Shown: one piece after another, positions 10,150 to 20,696 of the stretch
Numbering within the stretch: position 1 is the stretch's first letter
Layout: every line of letters begins with the position of its first letter
Assembly: GCA_023301725.1 (NCBI GenBank)
Contig: JALZUD010000012.1
Coordinates: forward strand, 24,196 to 88,195
Source: Granulosicoccus sp.
GTDB taxonomy: Bacteria > Pseudomonadota > Gammaproteobacteria > Granulosicoccales > Granulosicoccaceae
Direction: 5' to 3'
DNA length: 64,000 bases
The notes under the pieces: model-generated
The model's database searches: none
Seen by the model: the letters and a program-made list of their open reading frames with translations, nothing else
Told to the model about the DNA's origin: nothing
Position numbers and translations under genes: made by a program

Positions 10150-11859
10150 TCACGCCCACCACAAGTTGGCCGCTTTACTCACCTCGTCGGTGTGAAATCT
10201 GGCTGCCTTGTCACTTGGTGGAAGTTGCTCTGTATAAAAAAACTGAGGCAATTCATCATCTGTCTCACCGAAACCTGCTGAGCGATTGAATTCATTTTCC
10301 AGTTGCAAGGTTTGCTTGCCCAACTCAGCAAAAAAACTGGTGGGCAACTGAACACCGTGTGCATCGTTTATTGCCTGAACAATGAAATCCAGTTGTTCGT
10401 TGGTAACAGAGCGCCCAAACACGCAAAGCCCGAGCGAATCCACAGCCGCACACATGACTTGAATGTCCAAGCTCACTGCTACTAACTCCTCGACGCTCTT
10501 CCCTTTGCAATCATAAGATGGCAAATTTCCAGCGGTATGATCAGCTCCCTGCGCAGTCATCATCATGGTAAGCCCTGTGACTTCGATAACGCGCGGATCA
10601 TAGGCACTGATAGCCTGGCGCTTAATAACTGGCACTCGGGCAACCTTGAGCGCTTCACCCACACGCGCTGTACCTTGCGCGTAGAACTGGCCTGCTTCGC
10701 TTCCGGAGCGGATGTCGTTGACCACATCGTGCATGAATTGTACGTCGCCAAACTGACCCTTGCCGGCGTCCATAAGAACACCAATGGTGCCTCCAAGCTC
10801 AATAGTGTCGATACCCAGATCATTTGCCTGATAATTTAGCGCCGCCAGATCATCAGGATCATCCAGACCACAGTTGGTGCCCAGCAAACCTATAGTTTCG
10901 TACTCAATGGGAGAGACGACTTCATTGCCATCTGCATCGGCATAAACGTTACTACATTGGATAATGCAACCAGGCATACACGCATGGGTTTGAATACCTC
11001 CACGTTCTATGTTTTGTTCACGTAGAAAATCGCCACCGAGTTTGAATTTTCCAAGCTCAGTATCCTGAGCCTGTCCGCCAGAAAAATTCTTTACGGGAAT
11101 ACCACCAACGTGATTCGTGTAGTCGGCGACCATAGCAGTGCCCGTTTGCTGAAATGCTTGGATAGCCGGTTCAGCATCGAGCAATTTACGGTATTCCTTC
11201 ACAGCACCCATCACTTTTTTACGTTCATGCAAGGGCGGCATACGGTCCAGATCAACGATAATCGCCTTGACTTTCTTAGACCCCATGACGGCGCCCACAC
11301 CACCGCGGGCAGCTAAACGTGACGGACGTAAATCTACATCACTAAAAGCGATACCAGAGAGCAAACCCTGATACTCACCCACCGGTCCACAAATCGCCAA
11401 ACTGACTTTTTTGCCGAAGCGCTCATGCAGTTTTTCAGCAGCTTCGAAATTTCCTAACCCCAGATACTCACTTGCATCAAGGAATGTAATCTCACCACCT
11501 TTGGCAAAGTGAATCATCGTCCAGCTCTCACAAGCACCTTCCAACGTTAAACCAGCGATTTGCAACTGGCCCAGTGCGAAAGCGAAAGTGCCTCCGCCGT
11601 TGGCTTCCTTAATTCCCAGTGTAAGAGGACTTTTGCAGCCAACACTCACCCTGTTAGCGTTCGAAAAGTTGGTGCCGGCAAAAGGTCCCGCAGAAAAAAT
11701 CAACGGATTTTCAGGTGAGAGTGGATCTACCGAACCCAGATTGCGCTCTGTGAATGTCTTGGCAATAAGGTAGCGTCCCGCCTTGACGATATCCTCTCCT
11801 TCGAGCTCTTCGGAGCGGATTTGCTGTGTAGACAGATCAATATGATGATAATGGCGCAT
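10150..11859 (-). CDS. aor: Aldehyde:ferredoxin oxidoreductase family protein (tungsten/molybdopterin)
   Basis: 569 aa; N-terminal AOR fold sequence (NPLIFSAGPFAGT...GGTFAFALGQ...), CMPGCIIQCSNVY iron-sulfur motif, DSLGLCVFG C-terminal Cys. Confidence 0.88.
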   Translation of the reverse strand: MRHYHHIDLSTQQIRSEELEGEDIVKAGRYLIAKTFTERNLGSVDPLSPENPLIFSAGPFAGTNFSNANRVSVGCKSPLTLGIKEANGGGTFAFALGQLQIAGLTLEGACESWTMIHFAKGGEITFLDASEYLGLGNFEAAEKLHERFGKKVSLAICGPVGEYQGLLSGIAFSDVDLRPSRLAARGGVGAVMGSKKVKAIIVDLDRMPPLHERKKVMGAVKEYRKLLDAEPAIQAFQQTGTAMVADYTNHVGGIPVKNFSGGQAQDTELGKFKLGGDFLREQNIERGGIQTHACMPGCIIQCSNVYADADGNEVVSPIEYETIGLLGTNCGLDDPDDLAALNYQANDLGIDTIELGGTIGVLMDAGKGQFGDVQFMHDVVNDIRSGSEAGQFYAQGTARVGEALKVARVPVIKRQAISAYDPRVIEVTGLTMMMTAQGADHTAGNLPSYDCKGKSVEELVAVSLDIQVMCAAVDSLGLCVFGRSVTNEQLDFIVQAINDAHGVQLPTSFFAELGKQTLQLENEFNRSAGFGETDDELPQFFYTEQLPPSDKAARFHTDEVSKAANLWWA

Positions 11860-11895
11860 CGTGGCGGCTAAGATTGTGTTCCAAAGGATTGCACA

Positions 11896-13137
11896 TCATA
11901 CCTGAGCTGATACCACCCTATCTACCAGTTCAATCCAATGCACTACAGGCTGGCCGCTTCCAGACGAGATCTGCAACTGACAGCCAATGTTGGCGGTGGC
12001 GATAATGTCCGGTTGTCCAGCTAGAAGATTCTGTACTTTGTTGTCCTTCAGTTGTTTGCTTATCGCCGGTTGGAAAATGGAATACGTACCAGCCGAACCG
12101 CAACAGATATGACCATCAGCCACTGGTGTCAACTCAAATCCAAACCGAGCTAACAACCCTTCTGTTACCTGCGGTAATTTTTGACCATGCTGCAAAGTAC
12201 ACGGTGCATGAAAAGCAACCCGACCCACAGCGGCTGATGCCTGGTGATAGCGGGACAAATCCTCTTTCCCAAGAACATCAATCAACACCTCTACGATGTC
12301 TTTCGCAAGCTCACTGACCTTCGCGGCTTTTTCAGCGTAGGCAGGATCATCAGCCAGCACGTGTGCGTAGTCCTTGACCATGACACCACAACCGCTTGCC
12401 GTAACAATGATAGCTTCAGCACCAGCTTCAATGGATGGCCACCAAGCATCGATATTTTTTCGAATAAAGTCCTTCGCTTTTTCCTGCTCGTTCAGATGGT
12501 AGTGCACCGCTCCACAGCAACCCGATTGCGCAGCGTTTAACAGACGAATACCCAACCCATCCAACACTCTGGCCGCACTCGCATTAGTGGCTGGTGCCAT
12601 CGAAGGCTGTACACAACCATCGAGCACCAACATATGTCTGTTGTGTTGCGTTGTTGGCATAGCCCCTGGAAACTGTTTCAAGGGTACGCTGCTAGCTAGC
12701 ACCTTTGGCATAATTGGGCGAAAAGCCTGCCCCAGCTTAACCAGTGGCGTGACACGTTTAGAGTATGGCAACACGCTGAGAATGCCTTTCCTCAACCACT
12801 TGTCAACGCCGATACGAGGCACCTGCTCTTCCACCAGCGAACGCCCGAGATCAACTAAATGTCCATATTCCACACCGGACGGGCATGTGGTTTCACAATT
12901 TCTACACGTCAGACATCGATCAAGATGCGTGCGCGTAGACACCGTCGGTTGATGTCCTTCAACCACCTGTTTTATCAAATATATACGGCCACGCGGACTG
13001 TCTAATTCATCACCCAGCAGGTTGTAAGTGGGACATGTAGCTAAACAGAACCCGCAATGAACACATTTGCGCAATACCTCTTCCGCAGCGATAGCGCGTG
13101 GATCATTGATCAACTCAGGAGCTATGGTTGTTTGCAT
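11896..13137 (-). CDS. glcF: Glycolate oxidase iron-sulfur subunit GlcF
   Basis: Two ferredoxin-type motifs CVHCGFCLATCPT and CLTCRNCETTCPSGVEYG; CCG motifs. Confidence 0.94.
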   Translation of the reverse strand: MQTTIAPELINDPRAIAAEEVLRKCVHCGFCLATCPTYNLLGDELDSPRGRIYLIKQVVEGHQPTVSTRTHLDRCLTCRNCETTCPSGVEYGHLVDLGRSLVEEQVPRIGVDKWLRKGILSVLPYSKRVTPLVKLGQAFRPIMPKVLASSVPLKQFPGAMPTTQHNRHMLVLDGCVQPSMAPATNASAARVLDGLGIRLLNAAQSGCCGAVHYHLNEQEKAKDFIRKNIDAWWPSIEAGAEAIIVTASGCGVMVKDYAHVLADDPAYAEKAAKVSELAKDIVEVLIDVLGKEDLSRYHQASAAVGRVAFHAPCTLQHGQKLPQVTEGLLARFGFELTPVADGHICCGSAGTYSIFQPAISKQLKDNKVQNLLAGQPDIIATANIGCQLQISSGSGQPVVHWIELVDRVVSAQV

Positions 13138-13140
13138 GGG

Positions 13141-14262
13141 TCAGACGCCTGTAACAGCAGGTGATGAAGGAACGTCCAATTCTGGATGATAGCGTCCGCG
13201 ATTGAAAAGGCGCAGCGGATCGAAACTGTCCCTTAAACGTGTTTGAAGCTTTTGCAAACCGCCACCGATAGGTTGAAATGAGGGCTCTTTGTCACTAGCA
13301 GCGCTGTATCGAGTGGCATGACCCTGAGCTGCTTCAACGACGCTGAATACAGTGCTGGACGGAAGCTCCGTGAGTAGCCAACGTTGCCCACCCGCCCATT
13401 CATACAACCACTTTCCCGCAAGCTCTATCGCAGGGTGATAGTCGGCAACTGAGATGCGCCACAGTGTTTTATTCTCATTGACACCAGCCGCATAAGCGTT
13501 CGTGAAAAACGCATGCGTATGATCACGCACTCCACTCCAGATAGCATTGTCATCCAATGTATCCCCACCCAAACTAGCAGCTGCAGCATGAACCGCAGCT
13601 GCGCTACCGCTCAGTCGCAGATAGCGACAGTCGTCGATAAGCATCGCGCCAGAAAGTGGCAATGGTGCCCTCATGATTGATGCAAATGCACCCAGATCAT
13701 GTGCCGTTGTCTGTTGTCGCAACGTAAGGTCCAATTCTGGCACTGGAAGCACTTTCATGGAAACATCAAGCAGCACACCCAACGTGCCCCAAGCACCTAT
13801 CTGAACACGAGACACGTCATAGCCTGCCACGTTCTTCATGACCTCACCGCCAAACGACAGATCCTGAGCTTGGCCATTGATAATACGTGTACCCAAAACG
13901 TAGTCACGTGCCGAGCCACTAAATGGACGACTCGGTCCAGACAGGCCACACGCAAGTACTCCCCCGATAGTAGAGCCTGCCAATTCGGGCGGCTCGAATG
14001 GCATCATTTGCCCCGCGTCACTCAATGCCTTGTTGAGTTCGCTAAGACGTGTACCTGCCCTCACTGTCACGACCAGCTCAGTGGGGTCATAACTAATAAT
14101 TCCTGAATGTTCGAGCGTGCTTAATGGCACAGCGCCTTCAATTTTATCCTGCTCACCCAGCACAGTCTTAGTATTACCTCCAACAATACGCAGTGATGTT
14201 TTGGTGTCAATGGCCCCTTGAACCTGATCAATCAGTTGGGCGCTGTTGTCGTTAGCCGCCAT
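13141..14262 (-). CDS. glcE: Glycolate oxidase FAD-binding subunit GlcE
   Basis: FAD-binding region EPPELAGSTIGGVLACGLSGPSRPFSGSARDYVLG; position between glcD and glcF. Confidence 0.93.
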   Translation of the reverse strand: MAANDNSAQLIDQVQGAIDTKTSLRIVGGNTKTVLGEQDKIEGAVPLSTLEHSGIISYDPTELVVTVRAGTRLSELNKALSDAGQMMPFEPPELAGSTIGGVLACGLSGPSRPFSGSARDYVLGTRIINGQAQDLSFGGEVMKNVAGYDVSRVQIGAWGTLGVLLDVSMKVLPVPELDLTLRQQTTAHDLGAFASIMRAPLPLSGAMLIDDCRYLRLSGSAAAVHAAAASLGGDTLDDNAIWSGVRDHTHAFFTNAYAAGVNENKTLWRISVADYHPAIELAGKWLYEWAGGQRWLLTELPSSTVFSVVEAAQGHATRYSAASDKEPSFQPIGGGLQKLQTRLRDSFDPLRLFNRGRYHPELDVPSSPAVTGV

Positions 14263-15812
14263 CAGAAACGTTCCAGCTCAGGGAATTTCACTTCTCCGTG
14301 GTGTACGTGCATAGCGCCGAACTCTGCACAGCGCTGCAAGGTCGGCACAGCCTTGCCGGGGTTTAGCAAACCATCAGGGTCAAAAGCATTCTTGACGCTA
14401 TGGAATTGAGTCAGAGTATTTGCATCAAACTGAACACACATTTCATTAATTTTCTCCATCCCCACACCATGCTCGCCGGTAACCGTACCACCCACTTCTA
14501 CACACAGTTGCAAGATACGACTGCCAAGCTCTTCGGTGCGGTGAAGCTCACCCGGCTTACCTGCATCAAACATAATCAGAGGATGCAGATTGCCATCACC
14601 TGCATGAAATACATTGGCAATAGGCAGATCGTATTCGGCTGACATCTGCTCCATTCGCTGCAGCACATGAGATAGCTGTTTGCGAGGAATAGTGCCATCG
14701 ATACAGTAATAATCTGGCGCAAGTCGGCCTACCGCAGGAAACGCTGATTTTCGCCCTTTCCACAACAACAGACGCTCTGCCTCTGTTGCCGCTATGTGCA
14801 AGCTGGATACATTGGCTGCCTTAAACACTTGCGACACTCCCTCAACCTGCGTGTTCACCTCTTCTTCGATACCGTCGAGTTCGCACAACAATAACGCTGC
14901 CGCATCTGTAGGGTATCCGCATTTTGCAAACGCCTCCGCAGCCACAATGGCAGGCTTGTCCATCAATTCGAGTCCGGCTGGGATAATACCGGCAGCGATA
15001 ACATCACCCACCGCATTGCCGGCAGCCTCCACACTGTCGAATGCCGCCATCACAAGTTTGGCAACAGGCGGTACTGGCAAGAGCTTTACTCGCACCTCCA
15101 CGACCACGGCCAACATGCCTTCAGAGCCATTGAGCAGCGCTAGCAAATCGTACCCAGCGTTGTCGTACCCACTAGCACCCAGAGTGAGCAAATCACCGTC
15201 CATCGTGACAACCGTGGCCGCAAGCACGTTGTGCACCGTTAAACCGTATTTGAGACAGTGAACACCACCAGAGTTCTCCGCCACATTACCTCCAATAGTG
15301 CAGGCAATCTGTGATGAAGGATCGGGGGCGTAATACAAACCATGAGGCCGAGCGGCGTCAGAAATCGCTAGATTACGAACGCCAGGCTGCACTCGGGCGA
15401 ACCCCTGCTTTTCATTGAGTTCGAGAATGGCGTTAAATTTTGCTAGCCCGAGCAAAATTCCATCGATATGCGGAAGCGCTCCACCAGACAACCCTGTTCC
15501 TGCGCCTCGCGCCACAACCGGCGTTTGCGAGTGTTTGGCCCAACGCATAATCGCCTGCACTTGTTCGACACTCTCAGGTAGAACGACCAGCAACGGAGTC
15601 TGCTTCATGGCTGTCAAGCCATCAGACTCATACGGCTTAAGGTCTTCCTCGCTCCACAGAACGCTACCGGCAGGCACAAGCCGAGACAATTCAGTGGCCG
15701 CTTTTTCTCTACGCCCCTGCCGTTCAAGTGCGCTCTGCGCATCTGCTAACGTGCTTATCGTTGAGGCTGCTGGCTCAGCGGCCAAACCCATATCAGCTGG
15801 TTCTGCAGACAT
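14262..15812 (-). CDS. glcD: Glycolate oxidase subunit GlcD
   Basis: FAD-binding RGAGTGLSGGALP, CTIGGNVAENSGGVHCLKYG, GDGNLHPLI, GEHGVG motifs. Confidence 0.95.
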   Translation of the reverse strand: MSAEPADMGLAAEPAASTISTLADAQSALERQGRREKAATELSRLVPAGSVLWSEEDLKPYESDGLTAMKQTPLLVVLPESVEQVQAIMRWAKHSQTPVVARGAGTGLSGGALPHIDGILLGLAKFNAILELNEKQGFARVQPGVRNLAISDAARPHGLYYAPDPSSQIACTIGGNVAENSGGVHCLKYGLTVHNVLAATVVTMDGDLLTLGASGYDNAGYDLLALLNGSEGMLAVVVEVRVKLLPVPPVAKLVMAAFDSVEAAGNAVGDVIAAGIIPAGLELMDKPAIVAAEAFAKCGYPTDAAALLLCELDGIEEEVNTQVEGVSQVFKAANVSSLHIAATEAERLLLWKGRKSAFPAVGRLAPDYYCIDGTIPRKQLSHVLQRMEQMSAEYDLPIANVFHAGDGNLHPLIMFDAGKPGELHRTEELGSRILQLCVEVGGTVTGEHGVGMEKINEMCVQFDANTLTQFHSVKNAFDPDGLLNPGKAVPTLQRCAEFGAMHVHHGEVKFPELERF

Positions 15813-16079
15813 GCACCTTGCTCCGTTGTAAGTTGATTTTATGAATATACCTTAGCTGGTACGGGTGAAAGCCTCGTTTTAACCACTATCAGCAATTCAG
15901 TACATAACAGTTGGCAAATTAGAAGTGATACAGCTGTTTACATAGCTTGCGAGTTAACGCGGCGCGTTTACGGTAAACTATGGCGAGAATCATGGGAGTC
16001 GGGCGGCATTTTTTTAGTAGGTGTTCGCCTGTATCGGTATCCACCACTATCTGTAATGTGAGTTTTGACTAAACCAAAG

Positions 16080-17507
16080 ATGAGACGAAGACGCAACGCC
16101 AAAATAATCGGCACTCTGGGCCCTTCAAGCAATAATCGGGAAACTATTCTCAAGTTGTTTGACGCAGGAATTGACGTCTTCAGACTCAATTTTAGCCACG
16201 GTACGCATGATGATCATGCCAAAACACACAGCATTATCCGCGACATCGAAATGGAGCGTGGGCGCCCTATCGGGATACTCATGGATCTACAAGGTCCCAA
16301 GTTAAGAGTCGGCACCTTTGCCAATGGTAAAGAGATGTTGGTAGTTGGCGAAAAATTCACGTTAGATCAAGACCCTACGCCCGGGGATGTTAATAGAGCG
16401 CCTCTGCTTCACCCTGAGATATTTGCGGCGCTTAGCGAAGGCGCAAGCCTACTGGTAAATGATGGAAAAATTCGGCTGAAAGTGCTCGAATTTACCGATA
16501 CAACAGCGCTGACCGAGGTTATGGTGGGTGGCGAAATTAGCAGTAACAAAGGCGTCAATGTGCCTGATCTGATCCTGCCTATCTCCCCGCTTACAGAAAA
16601 AGATCGCAAAGACCTCACCTATGGTTTGTCCTTGGGTGTCGATTGGGTTGCAATGTCTTTCGTTCAAAAACCCGATGATATGCGAGAGCTGCGCAGCCTG
16701 GTGGGTAACAAGGCCTTAATCATGGCAAAGCTGGAAAAGCCTAGCGCCATCGAACACCTTGACGAAATTGTTCAGGAAAGCGACGGTGTGATGGTAGCTC
16801 GTGGCGACTTGGGCGTTGAAATGCCTCAGGAAACCGTGCCGGTTGTGCAAAAGCGAATTTTGCGAAGTGCACGACAAGAAGGCAAACCAGTAGTTGTTGC
16901 GACACAGATGCTCGAGTCGATGATTCTCTCGCCAGTGCCTACACGCGCTGAGAGCTCAGACGTAGCCACTGCTATCTATGATGGAGCAGATGCTGTCATG
17001 CTGTCCGCTGAAACAGCTGCAGGTAGTTTTCCTATTGAAGCTGCCACTGCAATGAGCAGAATCATCGTTGAGGTAGAACGAGACCCCTATTACAGAAAAT
17101 CAATTGATGCCAGCCTACCTACTCCAGGCGACACCGCTGCTGACGCTATAAGTTCTTCTTTGCGTCACGTATCTTCGGTTATACCTTTGGCGGCGACTTT
17201 CACATGGACTGAATCTGGATTTTCCAGTTTTCGCGCTGCACGCGAGCGACCAGAGGCACCTGTTATCGGTTGCACTCCAAACCGTGAAACCGCTCGACGT
17301 CTCGCTTTGGTCTGGGGAGTACACGCTGTCGTACATGAAGCCGTTCACAGCATCGACGATATGGTGCCAAGTGCAATTTCAGTCACATTAGAGGAAGGTT
17401 TTGGCGAAATGGGTGAAATCATAGCCATTACTGCGGGTATGCCATTCGGGCGTACAGGAACCACCAACATGTTGCGTCTTACACGACTGAAAGAACTGCC
17501 GAGCTAA
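16080..17507 (+). CDS. pyk: Pyruvate kinase
   Basis: MRRRRNAKIIGTLGPSSN, IDVFRLNFSHG, MAKLEKPSAIEHLDEI, GVMVARGDLGVE, DGADAVMLSAETAAG. Alternative upstream TTG start at 16065. Confidence 0.95.
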   Translation: MRRRRNAKIIGTLGPSSNNRETILKLFDAGIDVFRLNFSHGTHDDHAKTHSIIRDIEMERGRPIGILMDLQGPKLRVGTFANGKEMLVVGEKFTLDQDPTPGDVNRAPLLHPEIFAALSEGASLLVNDGKIRLKVLEFTDTTALTEVMVGGEISSNKGVNVPDLILPISPLTEKDRKDLTYGLSLGVDWVAMSFVQKPDDMRELRSLVGNKALIMAKLEKPSAIEHLDEIVQESDGVMVARGDLGVEMPQETVPVVQKRILRSARQEGKPVVVATQMLESMILSPVPTRAESSDVATAIYDGADAVMLSAETAAGSFPIEAATAMSRIIVEVERDPYYRKSIDASLPTPGDTAADAISSSLRHVSSVIPLAATFTWTESGFSSFRAARERPEAPVIGCTPNRETARRLALVWGVHAVVHEAVHSIDDMVPSAISVTLEEGFGEMGEIIAITAGMPFGRTGTTNMLRLTRLKELPS

Positions 17508-17580
17508 CAAAATTCGTTGCCCACTATTCACGTTTTGCTTGAAAGCTGTAGATAGCACGACCTCAACACTTTTGAGTCTT

Positions 17581-18987
17581 ATGAATATCATCGCTAAATA
17601 TCTTCGTAGTAAGCCATACACGCTGTTAGCCGCAGCGTGCATCCTTATCCCTGCTGGCGTGCTTTCTCAGACGACGGAAGTCGACAGTTCGCCTGCCGAC
17701 GAAAACGCCTCGTTTCAGACGTCTATTGTCACGCGCGGCGTTCTCGTAAAAGAAGGCGATACTCTGGCCAGCATCGCTCGAAAGGAACTAGGTCGAGCCG
17801 CATTTGCAGCTCTCCTAGCCGAATTCAACAACATACCCATCACGCAAGACCCGAACGTGGGAAGCGTCGTACGTATCCCCATACCTGCACCCCAGAGTGA
17901 CGAATTTGCCGAGGTTGTGTTTGTCAAAGGGGGAGCTACGTTGTCTCGACGCTCCGTATTCAGTGCGCAGTCTGGCAGCCCTGATACTGACCTTGACTCG
18001 CAAGAACTGACCAGAGATTCGAAGATTGTTGCCGGAGACCTGATTTCTACAGAAAACGATGGCTACGTCAGCATTGCTTTTTTCTCTGGTGCAGTCATAA
18101 ATCTGCAGCCCAATACGCGTGCCGTACTGGCTAAATTGGCGTGCATGGATGCAGATGATCGTTGTCTTATAGAAATAAACACGCAATCTGGTCGTGTTAC
18201 TGCTGACATCAACGCTCGTGATCAACAGCCACTGGAATTCAAGATCATCACACCGTACGCATCGGCGGCAGTACGAGGCACTATGTTCGACATCTCAGCG
18301 AACGAAAACCTTCTTGTTGGTGTAACTGAAGGCGCAGTTGCCATTGATGCCCAAGGTGAAAACACTGACCTTGATATTGGCTTTGGAGTTGCTGTGGCCG
18401 CAGACACGGCCGCCGGTGATCCTATAGAACTCAGCCCTGCTCCGGTTTTTAAACGAATACCGGCCAGAATGGCGCTGGGCGACACGCTGGAATGGTGGGA
18501 AATTTATGGCTCATCTACCTATGAAGCTACAGTATCAAACGATGAGGCAGCCCAGCAAACGCTGACCACATTCAATGTGGCAGATAATGGTACCTCGCTG
18601 GACCTGCAGCAAGCTTTGAATCAAACTCTGGATTCAGGTGACTATTTTTTAAGTGTGAGAGCGGTTGATACCGTAGGCCTCTTAGGTTTTCGCTCCAAAA
18701 CGAGAATCACACTGGCAGATATCGATCCGGCCATTGAACCTGTCAAAACTGATATCACAAGAGACGGTGGCGGTTTTGTTGTTACTGTTGTGGACCCACC
18801 TGAGGATGTAGCTGGCTACGAAATCCAGATCTCAGCTGATGCGATGTTCAGCGATCCACTGAGTGTAGATGTTAATGAGGATGGGGCTGCCATCTTCAGG
18901 ATTGACCAGGATCAAGCCTACTCTCGAGCGCGCATACTTGTTAACCCAACGACAGTTTCGGCATTTGGAGAAATTACCGCCAACTAG
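17581..18987 (+). CDS. FecR-domain protein with N-terminal LysM-like segment, secreted
   Basis: Signal peptide; VKEGDTLASIARKELGRAAFAALLAEFNN...VRIP LysM-like; GRVTADINARDQQPLEFKIITPYASAAVRGTMFDI FecR-like. Confidence 0.75.
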   Translation: MNIIAKYLRSKPYTLLAAACILIPAGVLSQTTEVDSSPADENASFQTSIVTRGVLVKEGDTLASIARKELGRAAFAALLAEFNNIPITQDPNVGSVVRIPIPAPQSDEFAEVVFVKGGATLSRRSVFSAQSGSPDTDLDSQELTRDSKIVAGDLISTENDGYVSIAFFSGAVINLQPNTRAVLAKLACMDADDRCLIEINTQSGRVTADINARDQQPLEFKIITPYASAAVRGTMFDISANENLLVGVTEGAVAIDAQGENTDLDIGFGVAVAADTAAGDPIELSPAPVFKRIPARMALGDTLEWWEIYGSSTYEATVSNDEAAQQTLTTFNVADNGTSLDLQQALNQTLDSGDYFLSVRAVDTVGLLGFRSKTRITLADIDPAIEPVKTDITRDGGGFVVTVVDPPEDVAGYEIQISADAMFSDPLSVDVNEDGAAIFRIDQDQAYSRARILVNPTTVSAFGEITAN

Positions 18988-19045
18988 GGACCGCCAACTA
19001 GGGACCGCCAACTAGGGACCGCCAACTAGGAAACGCCAATTATGG
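18976..19045. repeat. 14-bp tandem repeat ACCGCCAACTAGGG, 4 near-perfect units plus 1 degenerate
   Basis: Read directly; first unit contains the TAG stop codon of the FecR-like gene. Confidence 0.95.
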
Positions 19046-19057
19046 CGCGTCCAAACG

Positions 19058-19891
19058 CTATTGCACAAACTTAAAGTCAATAGCGCGGCGTGCTCGGGCT
19101 AGCTGTTCGAGCATATGCTCACCGCCACGAACCGCTACGCCAACAGCCAACACATCCAAGACTACCATTTGGCCTAGTCGTGACTTGACGGGTGAGAAGA
19201 TGTCACTGTCTTCGTTGACATCTACAGTTAATGCAACATCGCTACATTGGGCCAATGGCGAGCGAGTGGCTGTTACCGAAATAACCTTTGCTCTGGCGGC
19301 ACGCGCTATCTCAACTGTTTTAAGAATATCGCTGCTTCGGCCAGAATGGGATACCGCGATAACCAGAGCATCGCGATCAAGCAAGGCTGCTGCCGCATGT
19401 TGTATGTGCGGATCTGAATAGGCAATGGCTGGCTTGCCTAGTCTGAAAAACTTTAACTGAGCATCTTCAGCCACCACAGCCGAGCCACCGGAGCCGTACA
19501 GCTCGACACGACTACATGCTTCGTACAACGCGATTGCCCGATCCAAAGACTCTTCATTTATCTGATCGCGAATTTGCACCAATGAGGCAATAGCGCCATC
19601 AAGCAGTTTCGAGGCTAATTGCTTACTGGTGTCTTGGGCAGTGACATCTTGATAGAAAAATGTTCCACGCCTGGCAAGGTCTTGCGCCAGCTTAAGCTTA
19701 AACTGCTGGAAGCCGACACAATCAAGCGCGCGACAGAATCGGATAACCGTTGGCTCACTGACCTTGGCTCGAGTAGCAATAGCGTGTATCGAGGATTGCA
19801 CAGCTTCATCAGGATCTTCGATAACCGCATCAGCGACTTTCTGTTCCGATTTACGCAAACCACTTCGTGCGGCTTTAATTTTGGAAAGCAT
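19058..19891 (-). CDS. hexR: MurR/RpiR family regulator, HexR-like
   Basis: N-terminal HTH (SEPTVIRFCRALDCVGFQQFKLKLAQDL) plus SIS domain (RVELYGSGGSAVVAEDAQLKFFRLG); adjacent to zwf-pgl. Confidence 0.88.
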   Translation of the reverse strand: MLSKIKAARSGLRKSEQKVADAVIEDPDEAVQSSIHAIATRAKVSEPTVIRFCRALDCVGFQQFKLKLAQDLARRGTFFYQDVTAQDTSKQLASKLLDGAIASLVQIRDQINEESLDRAIALYEACSRVELYGSGGSAVVAEDAQLKFFRLGKPAIAYSDPHIQHAAAALLDRDALVIAVSHSGRSSDILKTVEIARAARAKVISVTATRSPLAQCSDVALTVDVNEDSDIFSPVKSRLGQMVVLDVLAVGVAVRGGEHMLEQLARARRAIDFKFVQ

Positions 19892-19915
19892 GCAAAAAGA
19901 TCTCAAATAAACCCG

Positions 19916-20692
19916 CTATGGGCTCCAGAAAACACTGGCCATTTTTGGCTCGCTAGTTAACAGACCAACGATAGGCTTCATACCTGCATCATACGGCTTT
20001 AAGGCACCCGCTTCTTCCTTAGCACTGCAATCAAGTAACGCCTTAGCCAGCACGTCACGCTTGCCTACACCTGTGACATGCAAAAAACGCTTCTTGGAAT
20101 TAAGTAGAGCAGCACGCGTCAGACTGATGCGAATTTGATCCACACTGGCGGGCTTCAATACCGCGACGGTCGCAGAGTTATCCAATGCCATAGCATCCGC
20201 CAGTTCAGCTTCAGCCGCATCTGGAAACAGAGAGGCCGTATGACCATCGCCACCCATACCTAATATTGTGGCACTAAAGGGTTGTGCCATACCCAGAACG
20301 TCAGCAGCCACCACATGAATTGACTCCTTGGGAGTCGTATCCGCCCGGTACAGCGACACAAACGTGGCCGCAGCTGCCCTCTCGACCAGCAACGTCTCTC
20401 TCACTAACGACTCGTTACTATCAACATGACCCGGTGGTACCCAACGTTCGTCCGCTAAAGTGACTGTCACATTCGACCAGTCGATATCCACCGAGGACAA
20501 ACACTTGAACACTGGTGCTGGTGTACTGCCTCCAGACACAACCAGCGATGCTGTGCCCTTGGTTTCCAGATCATGCTGAAGAGCTGCGATAACGCTAACT
20601 GCCAATTGACTCGCTAATTGTTGAGCATCTGCCGCTTCAAACCAGCCTATGCCAGCCTTTTCACATAATTGCTTTGCTGTATTGTCTTGCAT
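19916..20692 (-). CDS. pgl: 6-phosphogluconolactonase
   Basis: [44 protein letters not shown] motifs. Confidence 0.93.
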   Translation of the reverse strand: MQDNTAKQLCEKAGIGWFEAADAQQLASQLAVSVIAALQHDLETKGTASLVVSGGSTPAPVFKCLSSVDIDWSNVTVTLADERWVPPGHVDSNESLVRETLLVERAAAATFVSLYRADTTPKESIHVVAADVLGMAQPFSATILGMGGDGHTASLFPDAAEAELADAMALDNSATVAVLKPASVDQIRISLTRAALLNSKKRFLHVTGVGKRDVLAKALLDCSAKEEAGALKPYDAGMKPIVGLLTSEPKMASVFWSP

Positions 20693-20696
20693 GTGC

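Noticed and set aside
12587-12952. 121-aa plus-strand ORF opposite glcF
   Set aside because: Shadow ORF antisense to glcF.
13699-14106. 135-aa plus-strand ORF opposite glcE
   Set aside because: Antisense to glcE; composition typical of shadow ORFs.
14794-15261. 155-aa plus-strand ORF opposite glcD
   Set aside because: Ser/Ala/Thr-rich low-complexity translation, fully antisense to a strongly supported gene.
18976-19045. 14-bp repeat as CRISPR or iteron origin
   Set aside because: No spacers, no rep gene nearby, head-to-tail at a gene end between convergent genes; better explained as a microsatellite-type tandem duplication.
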